From NCBI RefSeq assembly GCF_034006665.1, contig NZ_JAVESI010000003.1:93235-157234 (forward strand): a stretch of 64,000 nucleotides of DNA, given 5' to 3'. The notes under the pieces were generated by a model. It searched no databases. It was given only the letters and a program-made list of their open reading frames with translations, and had not been told where the DNA came from. The stretch's first letter is position 1; the number at the start of each line of letters is the position of its first letter. Positions 17,208 through 25,524 of this stretch are shown here, in pieces. The stretch comes from Trichloromonas sp034006665 (lineage in GTDB: Bacteria; Desulfobacterota; Desulfuromonadia; Desulfuromonadales; Trichloromonadaceae). The translations under genes were made by a program, and so were the position numbers.

Positions 17208-18257
17208 ATGATCAAAGCCGCGATAGCCAAGGTGGTGGAGCGCAAGGATCTCACGGAAGCGGAGATGATCGCCGTGATGGATCAGATCATGGGCGGCGAG
17301 GCGACGCCGGCGCAGATTGCCGCCTTCATCACTGCGCTGCGCATGAAGGGGGAGACGGTGGACGAGATCACCGGCGCCGCCCGGGTCATGCGCGACCGGG
17401 CCACGCCGATCCGGGTCGGCAAGGTCCTCGATATCGACCGCGAGGACATCAACCTCGACCAGGAGACGATCCTCGACGTGGTCGGCACCGGCGGCGACGG
17501 CACCAACACCTTCAACATCTCGACGACCGTTTCCTTCGTGGTCGCCGCCTGCGGGGTGAAGGTGGCCAAGCATGGCAACCGCTCGGTCTCCTCCCTCTGC
17601 GGCAGCGCCGACGTGTTGGAGAAGCTCGGGGTAAACCTGGACGTGACCCCGGAGAAGGTCGAGGAGTGCATCCGCGAACTCGGCATCGGTTTTCTCTTCG
17701 CGCCGGCCCTGCACGGGGCGATGAAGTACGCCATCGGCCCACGCAAGGAGGTCGGCATCCGTACCATCTTCAACATTCTCGGGCCGCTGACCAACCCCGC
17801 CGGGGCCGACTGCCAAGTGCTCGGCGTCTATCAGGAAACGCTGGTCGAACCCCTCGCCCAAGTGCTGGCCCGGCTTGGTTGCCGCCGGGGCTTTGTCGTC
17901 TACGGCATGGACGGCATGGACGAGATCACCCTGACCGGACCGACCCGGGTCGCGGAAATACGCAATGGCGAGGTCAAGGTTTTCACCATTGAACCGGAGG
18001 ACTTCGGTCTCAGCCGTTGCCCGATGAGCGCCTTGCAAGGGAGTAACGCCGTCGGTAATGCCGAAATCGTGCGTAGTGTGCTTAAGGGGGAAACTGGCCC
18101 CCGCCGGGACGTGGTGTTGCTCAACGCCGCTTTCGCCTTGGTCGCCGCCGGCGCTGCCGAGGATATCCTCGCCGGTTTAGAGATGGCTCGCGCCGCTATT
18201 GACGAAGGGCGGGCGCTGGCCAAGGTTGACGCTTTGGCGGCGTTGACGAACGAATAA
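17208..18257 (+). CDS. trpD: Anthranilate phosphoribosyltransferase
   Basis: Transfers phosphoribose from PRPP to anthranilate. The 349 residues show the glycine-rich PRPP loop GTGGDGTNTFNIS, the KHGNRSVSS motif and the GSADVLEKLG helix, all at normal positions. GGAGAGTGGA precedes the ATG by a few bases. It is stand-alone rather than fused to TrpG. A REP-like hairpin begins three bases after its stop, in the gap before trpC. Confidence 0.96.
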   Translation: MIKAAIAKVVERKDLTEAEMIAVMDQIMGGEATPAQIAAFITALRMKGETVDEITGAARVMRDRATPIRVGKVLDIDREDINLDQETILDVVGTGGDGTNTFNISTTVSFVVAACGVKVAKHGNRSVSSLCGSADVLEKLGVNLDVTPEKVEECIRELGIGFLFAPALHGAMKYAIGPRKEVGIRTIFNILGPLTNPAGADCQVLGVYQETLVEPLAQVLARLGCRRGFVVYGMDGMDEITLTGPTRVAEIRNGEVKVFTIEPEDFGLSRCPMSALQGSNAVGNAEIVRSVLKGETGPRRDVVLLNAAFALVAAGAAEDILAGLEMARAAIDEGRALAKVDALAALTNE

Positions 18258-18259
18258 TC

Positions 18260-18280
18260 GGGTGACCCATCGGGTCGCCC
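18260..18280. repeat. REP-like palindrome in the trpD-trpC gap
   Basis: GGGTGACCC and GGGTCGCCC pair over nine positions (one G-U wobble) around a short loop, followed by CTTGTACGG. No U-run, so not an obvious terminator. Confidence 0.6.
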
Positions 18281-18297
18281 CTTGTACGGAAAAATCG

Positions 18298-19098
18298 ATG
18301 ACCGATACCCCCGACATTTTGAAAAAAATCGTCGCGCACAAGCGCGAGGAGGTGACCGCCGCCAAGGCCAAATTTCCCATGGAGCGGCTGCAGCAACGGC
18401 TGGAGCTGGTCGAGGACCAGCCCCGGGGTTTTGCCCGCGCCCTGCGGATCATGCATGAGGCGGGAGAGACGGCGGTCATCGCCGAAGTGAAGAAGGGTTC
18501 TCCGTCCAAAGGGGTGATCCGCTCCGATTTCGATCCCGTCGCCATCGCCGAAATCTACCAAGCGCACGGGGCCACCTGTCTTTCCGTGCTCACCGATGAA
18601 AAGTTCTTCCTCGGTCATCTGAACTATCTCGGTCTGATCCGCGAACAGGTTTCGTTGCCGCTCTTGCGCAAGGACTTCATCTGCGATTCCTATCAGATTG
18701 TCGAAGCCCGTGCCTTTGGCGCCGACGCCGTGCTGCTCATCGCAGCGATGCTCGATTTGCCCCAGTTGCGGGATTTTATCGCCTGCGCCCGGGAACTGCG
18801 TCTCGACGTGCTCCTCGAAGTGCACGATGAGGCGGAGCTGGATCTGGCGCTGCAAACGGACTGTGAACTGATCGGCATCAACAACCGCAGCCTGCGCACC
18901 TTCGTCACCGATCTCGCCGTTACCGAGCGCCTGCGGCCGTTGGTTCCGGCGGATCGTTTCGTTGTCGCAGAAAGCGGCATCAATGGCCGCGCCGACGTCG
19001 AACGGTTGCTCAAGGCCGGCGCCGGGGCTTTTCTTGTCGGCGAGGCGCTGATGCGTGAAGCCGATATCAGCGCGAAGCTGGAAGAACTGATGGGTTAA
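18298..19098 (+). CDS. trpC: Indole-3-glycerol-phosphate synthase
   Basis: Ring-closing decarboxylase of tryptophan synthesis, 266 residues, TIM barrel. Signature segments are ILKKIVAHKREEV at the N-terminus, the catalytic-lysine strand AEVKKGSPSKG, LLRKDFI, and the phosphate-binding GINNRSLRTF and VAESGI loops. The GTG at 18262 lies within the preceding hairpin, so ATG 18298 is the sensible start. The Shine-Dalgarno is weak (CGGA). It is not fused to trpF, which is a separate gene two positions downstream. Confidence 0.95.
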   Translation: MTDTPDILKKIVAHKREEVTAAKAKFPMERLQQRLELVEDQPRGFARALRIMHEAGETAVIAEVKKGSPSKGVIRSDFDPVAIAEIYQAHGATCLSVLTDEKFFLGHLNYLGLIREQVSLPLLRKDFICDSYQIVEARAFGADAVLLIAAMLDLPQLRDFIACARELRLDVLLEVHDEAELDLALQTDCELIGINNRSLRTFVTDLAVTERLRPLVPADRFVVAESGINGRADVERLLKAGAGAFLVGEALMREADISAKLEELMG

Positions 19099-19104
19099 TG
19101 ACAT

Positions 19105-19153
19105 GTAGGGGCCCCCTGTGGGCGCCCAGGGCGAATACAAGATTCGCCCCTAC
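19105..19153. repeat. REP-like composite palindrome in the trpC-trpB2 gap
   Basis: Outer arms GTAGGGGC / GCCCCTAC enclose a GGGCGAAT-ACAAG-ATTCGCCC hairpin and a second GC-rich palindromic segment. It is the most elaborate of the GGGCG repeats in the window. Confidence 0.75.
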
Positions 19154-19176
19154 CGCGACATTTCAAGGAGAGAGTG

Positions 19177-20529
19177 ATGCAGAACAAGATCCTGTTGCCG
19201 GAAGACCGTATCCCCAAATACTGGTATAATGTCATCCCCGATATGCCGGGCCCGCTGGCGCCGGTCATCCATCCGGGGACGATGCAGCCGGTCAAGCCGG
19301 AGGATCTGCTGCCGATCTTCCCCATGCCCCTCATCGAGCAGGAAGTCTCTCAGCAACGCTGGATCGAGATTCCCGAGCCGGTGCGGGAGATCTTCCGGAT
19401 CTGGCGGCCGTCCCCCCTCTTTCGTGCGCACCGGTTGGAAAAGGCCCTTGGTACCCCGGCGAAGATCTATTACAAGTATGAAGGGGTTTCCCCGGCCGGT
19501 TCGCACAAGCCGAACAGCGCCGTGCCGCAGGCCTATTTCAACAAGATTTCTGGAACCAAGCGCATCGCCACCGAAACCGGCGCCGGGCAGTGGGGGTGTT
19601 CCATCGCCCTGGCCTGCCAGATGTTCGGCTTGGAGTGCACCGTCTACATGGTCAAGGTTTCCTTCGCGCAGAAGCCTTACCGCAAGAGCATGATGCAGCT
19701 TTGGGGGGCGAACGTCATCCCCTCGCCGTCGGATCAGACCAACGCCGGCCGCGCCATGCTCGCCAAGGACCCGGAGAACGGCGGTTCCCTCGGTCTGGCC
19801 ATCAGCGAGGCGGTGGAGGATGCCGTCTCTCGCGAGGATACCCGCTACGCTCTGGGGAGTGTGCTCAACCATGTCTGCCTCCATCAGACGATCATCGGTC
19901 TTGAGGCCAAGGAGCAGATGGCCATCGCCGGGGATTATCCCGATGTGGTCATCGGCTGCCACGGCGGCGGCTCCAACTTCGCCGGAATCGGCTTCCCCTT
20001 CGTTGCCGACAAGGCCAACGGCAAGCAGGTGCGGGTGCTGGCGGTGGAACCGGCAAGCTGCCCGACCCTGACCCGGGGGGTCTATGCCTTTGATTACGGC
20101 GACACCGCGAAGATGGCGCCGGTGGCAAAGATGTACACCCTCGGCCACGACTTCATGCCGCCGGGCATCCATGCCGGTGGTCTGCGCTATCACGGCGCCT
20201 CCCCCCTGGTTTCCCAGTTGCTCAACACCGGAGTGATTGAGGCCAAGGCGGTGCATCAGCTTGGCTGTTTCGAAGCGGCGGTCCTCTTTTCGCGCACCGA
20301 GGGGATCATCCCCGCTCCCGAGTCGAGTCACGCCATTCGCGGCGCCGTCGATGAGGCCTTGCAGGCCAAGGAGGAGGGGAAGGAGAAGACCATCCTTTTC
20401 AACCTTTCCGGGCATGGCCATGTCGACATGACCGCCTACGACGATTACTTCGCCGGCAAGCTCACCGATTACGAATATCCCGCCGAGGCCATCAAGGAAT
20501 CCTTGTCCCATCTGCCGAAGGTGGGATAG
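19177..20529 (+). CDS. TrpB2-type tryptophan synthase beta chain
   Basis: A PLP enzyme of 450 residues of the TrpB2 class, which makes tryptophan from indole and serine. It is longer at the N-terminus than TrpB1 (LLPEDRIPKYWYNVIPDMP, then EIPEPVREIFRIWRPSPL). The PLP lysine is in SPAGSHKPNSA, ETGAGQWGCS covers the catalytic glutamate region, and GCHGGGSNFAGI is the phosphate loop. AAGGAG sits six bases before ATG 19177. TrpB2 proteins lack the standard TrpA contact surface. No trpA or TrpB1 gene lies in the window, so the indole source is either a distant trpA or salvage. Confidence 0.93.
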   Translation: MQNKILLPEDRIPKYWYNVIPDMPGPLAPVIHPGTMQPVKPEDLLPIFPMPLIEQEVSQQRWIEIPEPVREIFRIWRPSPLFRAHRLEKALGTPAKIYYKYEGVSPAGSHKPNSAVPQAYFNKISGTKRIATETGAGQWGCSIALACQMFGLECTVYMVKVSFAQKPYRKSMMQLWGANVIPSPSDQTNAGRAMLAKDPENGGSLGLAISEAVEDAVSREDTRYALGSVLNHVCLHQTIIGLEAKEQMAIAGDYPDVVIGCHGGGSNFAGIGFPFVADKANGKQVRVLAVEPASCPTLTRGVYAFDYGDTAKMAPVAKMYTLGHDFMPPGIHAGGLRYHGASPLVSQLLNTGVIEAKAVHQLGCFEAAVLFSRTEGIIPAPESSHAIRGAVDEALQAKEEGKEKTILFNLSGHGHVDMTAYDDYFAGKLTDYEYPAEAIKESLSHLPKVG

Positions 20530-20542
20530 ACAAAGGTACGCG

Positions 20543-20566
20543 TAGGGGCGATCACAAGGATCGCCC
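20543..20566. repeat. REP-like palindrome in the trpB2-trpF gap
   Basis: A perfect eight-base-pair stem GGGCGATC / GATCGCCC with loop ACAAG, preceded by GTAG. The loop matches the inner loop of the repeat at 19105. Confidence 0.7.
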
Positions 20567-20581
20567 TTGTCGGGGTGACGG

Positions 20582-21196
20582 ATGATCAGGATCAAGATCT
20601 GCGGTATCACCCGTATCGATGACGCCCTGCAGGCCTGCGCCTGCGGGGCGGATGCGCTGGGACTGGTTTTCTATGAAAAAAGTCCTCGTTGCGTCACCCG
20701 GGAGCAGGCGCGGGCGATCGTCGCCGCCTTGCCTCCTTTCGTGACCACGGTCGGGCTCTTTGTCAACGAGCGACCGGAAATCGTCCGCGAGATTGTCGAC
20801 TTCTGCGGCCTGGATGTCATCCAACTGCACGGCGACGAGGGGCCGGATGCCTGTCTCTTCCCCCCCCATCGGGTGCTCAAGGCGCTGCGGGTCAAGGGGG
20901 AGGAGAGCCTGGCCGGCATCGGGGATTACGCGGTTTCGGCGCTCTTGCTCGATGCCTGGCATCCGGACAGTTACGGCGGTACCGGCAAACTTGGCGACTG
21001 GGAGCTGGCGGCCCGTCTTGCCGTCGAGCGTTCGGTCATTCTCGCCGGCGGACTCAATCCGGAGAACGTCGGCGAGGCGATCCGTCGGGTGCGACCCTAC
21101 GGCGTCGACGTTTCCAGCGGCGTCGAAAGTGCCCCGGGGTGCAAGGATCCGGCGCGGGTCGCGGCATTCATCCGGAATGCACGCGCCGCTCTTTAA
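20582..21196 (+). CDS. trpF: Phosphoribosylanthranilate isomerase
   Basis: Amadori rearrangement step of tryptophan synthesis. It has 204 residues, with the N-terminal KICGITR (catalytic Cys), GLVFYEKSPR, QLHGDE and the C-terminal LAGGLNPENV and GVDVSSGVE loops including the catalytic Asp. Length is normal for a monofunctional enzyme. GGGGTGACGG precedes the ATG. It closes the trp gene run; the helicase gene begins 12 bases later. Confidence 0.96.
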   Translation: MIRIKICGITRIDDALQACACGADALGLVFYEKSPRCVTREQARAIVAALPPFVTTVGLFVNERPEIVREIVDFCGLDVIQLHGDEGPDACLFPPHRVLKALRVKGEESLAGIGDYAVSALLLDAWHPDSYGGTGKLGDWELAARLAVERSVILAGGLNPENVGEAIRRVRPYGVDVSSGVESAPGCKDPARVAAFIRNARAAL

Positions 21197-21208
21197 CGAA
21201 AGGAACCC

Positions 21209-22483
21209 ATGAAATTTACCGAACTGAATCTGCCCGAAGCGGTCCTCAAGGGGGTCGCCGAGGTCGGTTTCACCGAACTTACCCCGGTGCAGGAAGAGAC
21301 CATTCCCATCGCCCTCACCGGCCGGGATGTGGCGGCCCAGGCCCAGACCGGCACCGGCAAGACCGCCGCTTTTCTCATCTCGCTCTTTACCCGGCTGCTG
21401 GCCAGCGGCAAACGCACCAGCAACAATCCCCGCGCCCTGATCATGGCGCCGACCCGGGAGCTGGTGGTCCAGATCGTCGAGGATGCCAAAGGACTTGGGG
21501 CGCACTGCCCCCTTAAGGTACAGGCGATCTTCGGCGGCATGGACTATGACAAGCAGCGCCAGGCCTTGAAGGACGGTGTTGATATCATCGTTGCCACGCC
21601 CGGGCGACTCATCGATTACGCCAAACAGCGGGTCTTCACCTTCGACCGCATCGAAGCGCTGGTCATCGATGAAGCCGACCGCATGTTCGACATGGGTTTC
21701 ATCAAGGATCTGCGTTACATCCTGCGCAAGCTCCCGCCTTTTGAAAAACGCCAGACCATGCTCTTTTCCGCCACCATGTCCCAGCGGGTGACGGAGCTGG
21801 CCTACGAGTTCATGGATCTGGCGGAGAAGGTCGAGATCCTGCCCGAGCAGGTCACCGCCGAACGGGTCGAACAGATCCTCTATCATGCCGCCCGCCGGGA
21901 AAAATTCCCTCTGCTCCTCGGTCTGCTCAGGAAGGAAGCGGAGGCCGAGCGGGTGCTGATCTTTGTCAACACCAAGAAAGAGGCCGAGCACCTCACCGAG
22001 CGTCTCAAGGCGAACGACCTCAAGGCGGCGGTGATTTCCGGGGATATCGCCCAGAATAAGCGGATGCGCATCCTCGCTGATTTCAAGGAGGGCAAGCTGA
22101 CCTTCCTGGTTGCCACCGACGTCGCCTCCCGGGGGATTCATATCGATGCCGTGAGCCACGTCATCAACTACGACCTGCCCCAGGATGCCGAGGACTACGT
22201 CCATCGCATCGGCCGTACCGCTCGGGCCGGGGCGATCGGCAAGGCGATCAGCTTCGCCGACGAGGATCTGGTCTTCCATCTGCCCGACATCGAGGAATAT
22301 ATCGGGCGCAAAATTCCCAGCCGGTTTCCCGAGGAGGATGATTTCTTCTGGGATTACAAGCGCTCCGCTCCGCGCAAGAAATCCCCTCCGGCCCACGCCA
22401 AGCCGGTGCCCGCCGCCGCAAGGGCGAAGAAGCCCCGGCGTCGGCGGGGTAAGCCCAGGGCCGATGGCCAGCCGTCGGCCTGA
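21209..22483 (+). CDS. DEAD-box RNA helicase, RhlE/RhlB-like
   Basis: ATP-dependent RNA helicase of 424 residues for ribosome assembly or mRNA turnover. Motifs in order are the Q motif (TPVQEETIPIA), Walker A (AQTGTGKT), Ia (PTRELVV), the DEAD box (VIDEADRMFDMGF), SAT, VATDVASRGIH and HRIGRTARAG. A lysine/arginine/proline-rich tail of about 50 residues follows and should bind RNA non-specifically. AAAGGA supports the start. Its place directly after trpF, where trpB-trpA stand in several proteobacteria, is notable. Sub-class assignment is not firm. Confidence 0.92.
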   Translation: MKFTELNLPEAVLKGVAEVGFTELTPVQEETIPIALTGRDVAAQAQTGTGKTAAFLISLFTRLLASGKRTSNNPRALIMAPTRELVVQIVEDAKGLGAHCPLKVQAIFGGMDYDKQRQALKDGVDIIVATPGRLIDYAKQRVFTFDRIEALVIDEADRMFDMGFIKDLRYILRKLPPFEKRQTMLFSATMSQRVTELAYEFMDLAEKVEILPEQVTAERVEQILYHAARREKFPLLLGLLRKEAEAERVLIFVNTKKEAEHLTERLKANDLKAAVISGDIAQNKRMRILADFKEGKLTFLVATDVASRGIHIDAVSHVINYDLPQDAEDYVHRIGRTARAGAIGKAISFADEDLVFHLPDIEEYIGRKIPSRFPEEDDFFWDYKRSAPRKKSPPAHAKPVPAAARAKKPRRRRGKPRADGQPSA

Positions 22484-22499
22484 ACCGGACGAGGGGAGG

Positions 22500-23180
22500 A
22501 TGGACGAGGCGTTTGTCGAACGGGTAGCAAATTGTCGCCGCTGTCCGCGCCTGGTTGACTATCTGCGGACGCTGCCGGCGAAAGGCGGTCGCACCCGGCA
22601 GGACTACTGGAACCGTCCGGTACCCGGCTTCGGCGATCCCCAGGCGCGGGTGTTTCTGGTTGGCCTCGCCCCCGGCGCCCACGGTGCCAACCGCACCGGC
22701 CGACCCTTCACCGGCGACGGTGCCGGAGATTTCATGTATCCTCTGCTGTACCGGGCCGGTTTCGCCAGTTGCCCGGAGGTTTCCCATGCCGGCGACGGTC
22801 TGTACCTGACCGATCTCTACATCAGTAACGCAGTCAAATGCGCGCCGCCGGAAAACAAGCCCCTGCCTGCTGAATTTGCCCAGTGTCGCCCCTTTCTGGC
22901 GGCGGAACTAGGCGCTTTGCCCCGGCTCAAGGTGGTGCTGGCCCTCGGCCAGGGCGCCTTCACCAGTTGCCTGCGTCTTTTCAAGGAAGAGGGGCTGGTG
23001 GCCCGGCTCGCTGATTACCCCTTTGGCCACGGCGCGGCCTATCCCCTGACCAATGGCCTGACCCTGGTCGCCAGTTACCATAGCAGCCGCTACAATGTGC
23101 AGACCGGGCGGATCAATGCCGCCATGTTTCTCGATCTGCTGACTCGGGTTCGGGAAATTGCCGCCCGAGAAAACGGTTGA
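22500..23180 (+). CDS. Uracil-DNA glycosylase, family 5 (UdgB-like)
   Basis: A Fe-S DNA repair glycosylase of 226 residues. Candidate cluster cysteines are C12 and C15 (NCRRCPRL) plus two in KCAPPENKPLPAEFAQC. The active-site loop GLAPGAHGANRTGRPFTG lacks the acidic or Asn residue of families 1 and 4, which marks family 5, and the second motif is SYHSSRYNVQTGR. Family 5 enzymes remove uracil and some deaminated purines. ATG 22500 follows a GAGGGGAGG purine run. The reading frame stays open upstream across the helicase end, but the family starts at this Met. It is probably co-transcribed with the helicase. Confidence 0.9.
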   Translation: MDEAFVERVANCRRCPRLVDYLRTLPAKGGRTRQDYWNRPVPGFGDPQARVFLVGLAPGAHGANRTGRPFTGDGAGDFMYPLLYRAGFASCPEVSHAGDGLYLTDLYISNAVKCAPPENKPLPAEFAQCRPFLAAELGALPRLKVVLALGQGAFTSCLRLFKEEGLVARLADYPFGHGAAYPLTNGLTLVASYHSSRYNVQTGRINAAMFLDLLTRVREIAARENG

Positions 23181-23339
23181 AATGGAGCAAGGCTTCGATT
23201 AATGTAGAAAATTCGTTCTGGCATAAGGTGCGGCCGACGCCTGCCTCGCCGTGGGCGAACGCGCGGAAACGGTATTTTACTCCGCTCCCGGACCGACCGC
23301 CGAGTTCACGCCGAAACTCAATAATCAAGAGGTAGACAT

Positions 23340-24185
23340 ATGTCCTGGTTCAAGCGCTCCAAGGCGCCCATCGCCGAAGTGGAATCGAAACATGTCCAGA
23401 TGCCCGAAGGGGTCTGGATCAAATGCAAGAACTGCAACGAGATCATCTACACCAAGGAAGTCGAGCGCAACCTCAACGTCTGTCCCAAATGCGACTACCA
23501 CTTCCGCATTTCCGCCCGGGAACGGATCAGTCTGATTATCGACCAGGGATCCTTTGCCGAGATGGACGCTGCCATGGAGTCGGTGGACTTCCTCGATTTC
23601 AAGGATTCCAAGCGCTACAAGGACCGCATTCGCGCCGCCGTCAAGAAGAGCAGCGGCGATGCGGTGATCTGCGGCAAGGGAACGATCGAAGGTTTGCCGG
23701 TGGCTGTTGCTGTCTTTGACTTCGGCTTCATGGGCGGGAGCATGGGGTCGGTGGTCGGGGAGAAGATCACCCGGGTCATTGAGCTGGGGCTGGAAAAACG
23801 TTGTCCGGTCCTCGTCTTCTCCTCTTCCGGGGGGGCGCGCATGCAGGAGAGCATCCTCTCGCTCATGCAGATGGCCAAGACCAGCGCGGCTTTGGCCAAG
23901 CTGAAAAAGGCCGGCATTCCCTTTATCTCGGTACTGACCGATCCGACCACCGGTGGCGTGACCGCCAGTTTCGCCATGCTTGGCGACATCAACATGGCTG
24001 AGCCCAAGGCACTCATTGGTTTTGCCGGGCCCCGGGTTATCGAACAGACCATCCGCCAGACCTTGCCCGAGGGGTTCCAGCGCTCCGAATATCTGCTGGA
24101 ACACGGCATGGTCGATATGATCGTCCGGCGCCAGGAAATGAAGCAGCGGCTCTCCCAGATTCTGCGGATCTTCACCAAGAGTTGA
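23340..24185 (+). CDS. accD: Acetyl-CoA carboxylase carboxyltransferase beta subunit
   Basis: Half of the carboxyltransferase that makes malonyl-CoA for fatty acid synthesis; AccA must be encoded elsewhere. Its 281 residues start with the typical MSWFKRSK, then a four-cysteine zinc ribbon (IKCKNCNE and VCPKCDYHF). The crotonase-fold core includes GGSMGSVVGEKI, SSSGGARMQES and DPTTGGVTASFAMLGD. AAGAGGTAGACAT provides the ribosome-binding site. The gene is followed three bases later by folC, the usual accD-folC pair. Confidence 0.96.
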   Translation: MSWFKRSKAPIAEVESKHVQMPEGVWIKCKNCNEIIYTKEVERNLNVCPKCDYHFRISARERISLIIDQGSFAEMDAAMESVDFLDFKDSKRYKDRIRAAVKKSSGDAVICGKGTIEGLPVAVAVFDFGFMGGSMGSVVGEKITRVIELGLEKRCPVLVFSSSGGARMQESILSLMQMAKTSAALAKLKKAGIPFISVLTDPTTGGVTASFAMLGDINMAEPKALIGFAGPRVIEQTIRQTLPEGFQRSEYLLEHGMVDMIVRRQEMKQRLSQILRIFTKS

Positions 24186-24188
24186 TCC

Positions 24189-25472
24189 GTGGCCTATCGG
24201 GAGAGCCTCGACTACCTCTATGGGCTGCAGAAATTCGGGATCAAGCTGGGGCTGGACAACATCCGCGCTCTGCTCGATCGCCTCGGGCACCCGGAGCGCA
24301 CCTACGGTGTCATCCACGTCGCCGGCAGCAACGGCAAGGGTTCGGTTTGTGCCTTTCTCGACCGCATGCTGCGCGAAACGGGGTTGCGGGTCGGGCTTTA
24401 TACTTCTCCCCATCTCCATTCCTTCACCGAACGCATCCGGGTGAACGGTACGCCCATCACCGAAGGGCAAGTGGCGGCCTACACTGCGGAGTTGCGTAAG
24501 GTCGCGGGGGATATTCCGAGTACCTTTTTTGAGTTCACCACCGCCATGGCCCTGCTCCACTTCCAGCGGGAAGGGGTCGATTTCGCGGTTCTGGAGACAG
24601 GTATGGGTGGGCGGCTCGACGCCACCAACGCCGTAGAATCTCCCCAAGTGACCGTCATCACTTCGATCTGTCGCGATCACGCCAGCCATCTCGGCGGCGA
24701 TCTGACGACCATCGCCGGCGAAAAGGGTGGAATCATCAAACCTGGCGTCCCCCTGGTGCTGGGACGTCAGGATCCCCAGGTCGATCGGGTGCTTCATGCT
24801 CTGGCCCGGGAGAAGCAGGCTCCGGTTCGCGATGTCGGCAGCGTCCTCGGCCCCAAGGGGGATGACGCCCCTTTGTCGTGGCACGGTCATCGTTGGGAGG
24901 TGGAAGGGCTTCGTCCCGGTCTCCTTGGCGCCCATCAGCGGGAGAATCTCGCCCTGGCCTTGGCGGCGGCAGAGCTTCTCGCCGAGCAGGGTGCTCCCCT
25001 GATCCCGGCGACCGTCCGCGCGGGAATAGCCAAGACGCGTTGGCCCGGCCGCCTGGAGTGGTGGGACGAGGAGCGCGATATCCTTCTCGATGGCGCCCAT
25101 AATGAGGGGGGGGCGGCGGTCCTCGCCGATTATCTGCGTTATCTCATGCCCCGCGTGGTGCGCTGGGTTGTCGGGTTGAAAGGGGATAAGGAGGCTGCCG
25201 CGATCCTTGCTCCGCTGCTGCCCTTTGTTGCGGAACTCTATTGCACGGTGCCGCCGGTGGAAGAGGCGGTTCCACCGGAGACCTTGGCCTGCCTGGGGCG
25301 GGACGCCGGGCGCCCGGCCCGGGTCTTTGCCGGTTGCGGTGCGGCTCTGGAGGCCGCCCTTTCAGAGCGGCGGCCGGGTGAAGTCATTTTGGTGGCCGGC
25401 TCCCTCTTTCTGGTGGCGGCGGCCCGGGAATATCTGGCCGGAGGCGAGCCGATCGCGGATCCCCTGTTATGA
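24189..25472 (+). CDS. folC: Dihydrofolate synthase / folylpolyglutamate synthase
   Basis: Mur-ligase-like ATPase of 427 residues that joins glutamate to dihydropteroate and extends the folate glutamate tail. The P-loop is GSNGKGSVCAF, with SPHLHSFTERIRVNG, FEFTTAMALLHF, ETGMGGRLDATN and LDGAHN downstream, all FolC signatures. It starts with GTG three bases after the accD stop, so translation is probably coupled. Dihydropteroate synthase (folP, 34139) supplies its substrate. Confidence 0.94.
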   Translation: MAYRESLDYLYGLQKFGIKLGLDNIRALLDRLGHPERTYGVIHVAGSNGKGSVCAFLDRMLRETGLRVGLYTSPHLHSFTERIRVNGTPITEGQVAAYTAELRKVAGDIPSTFFEFTTAMALLHFQREGVDFAVLETGMGGRLDATNAVESPQVTVITSICRDHASHLGGDLTTIAGEKGGIIKPGVPLVLGRQDPQVDRVLHALAREKQAPVRDVGSVLGPKGDDAPLSWHGHRWEVEGLRPGLLGAHQRENLALALAAAELLAEQGAPLIPATVRAGIAKTRWPGRLEWWDEERDILLDGAHNEGGAAVLADYLRYLMPRVVRWVVGLKGDKEAAAILAPLLPFVAELYCTVPPVEEAVPPETLACLGRDAGRPARVFAGCGAALEAALSERRPGEVILVAGSLFLVAAAREYLAGGEPIADPLL

Positions 25473-25524
25473 TGGTGTCTGGACCCACCTGTGGGTTTTC
25501 CTCGGTAAAGGATCCTTTGCTGTG

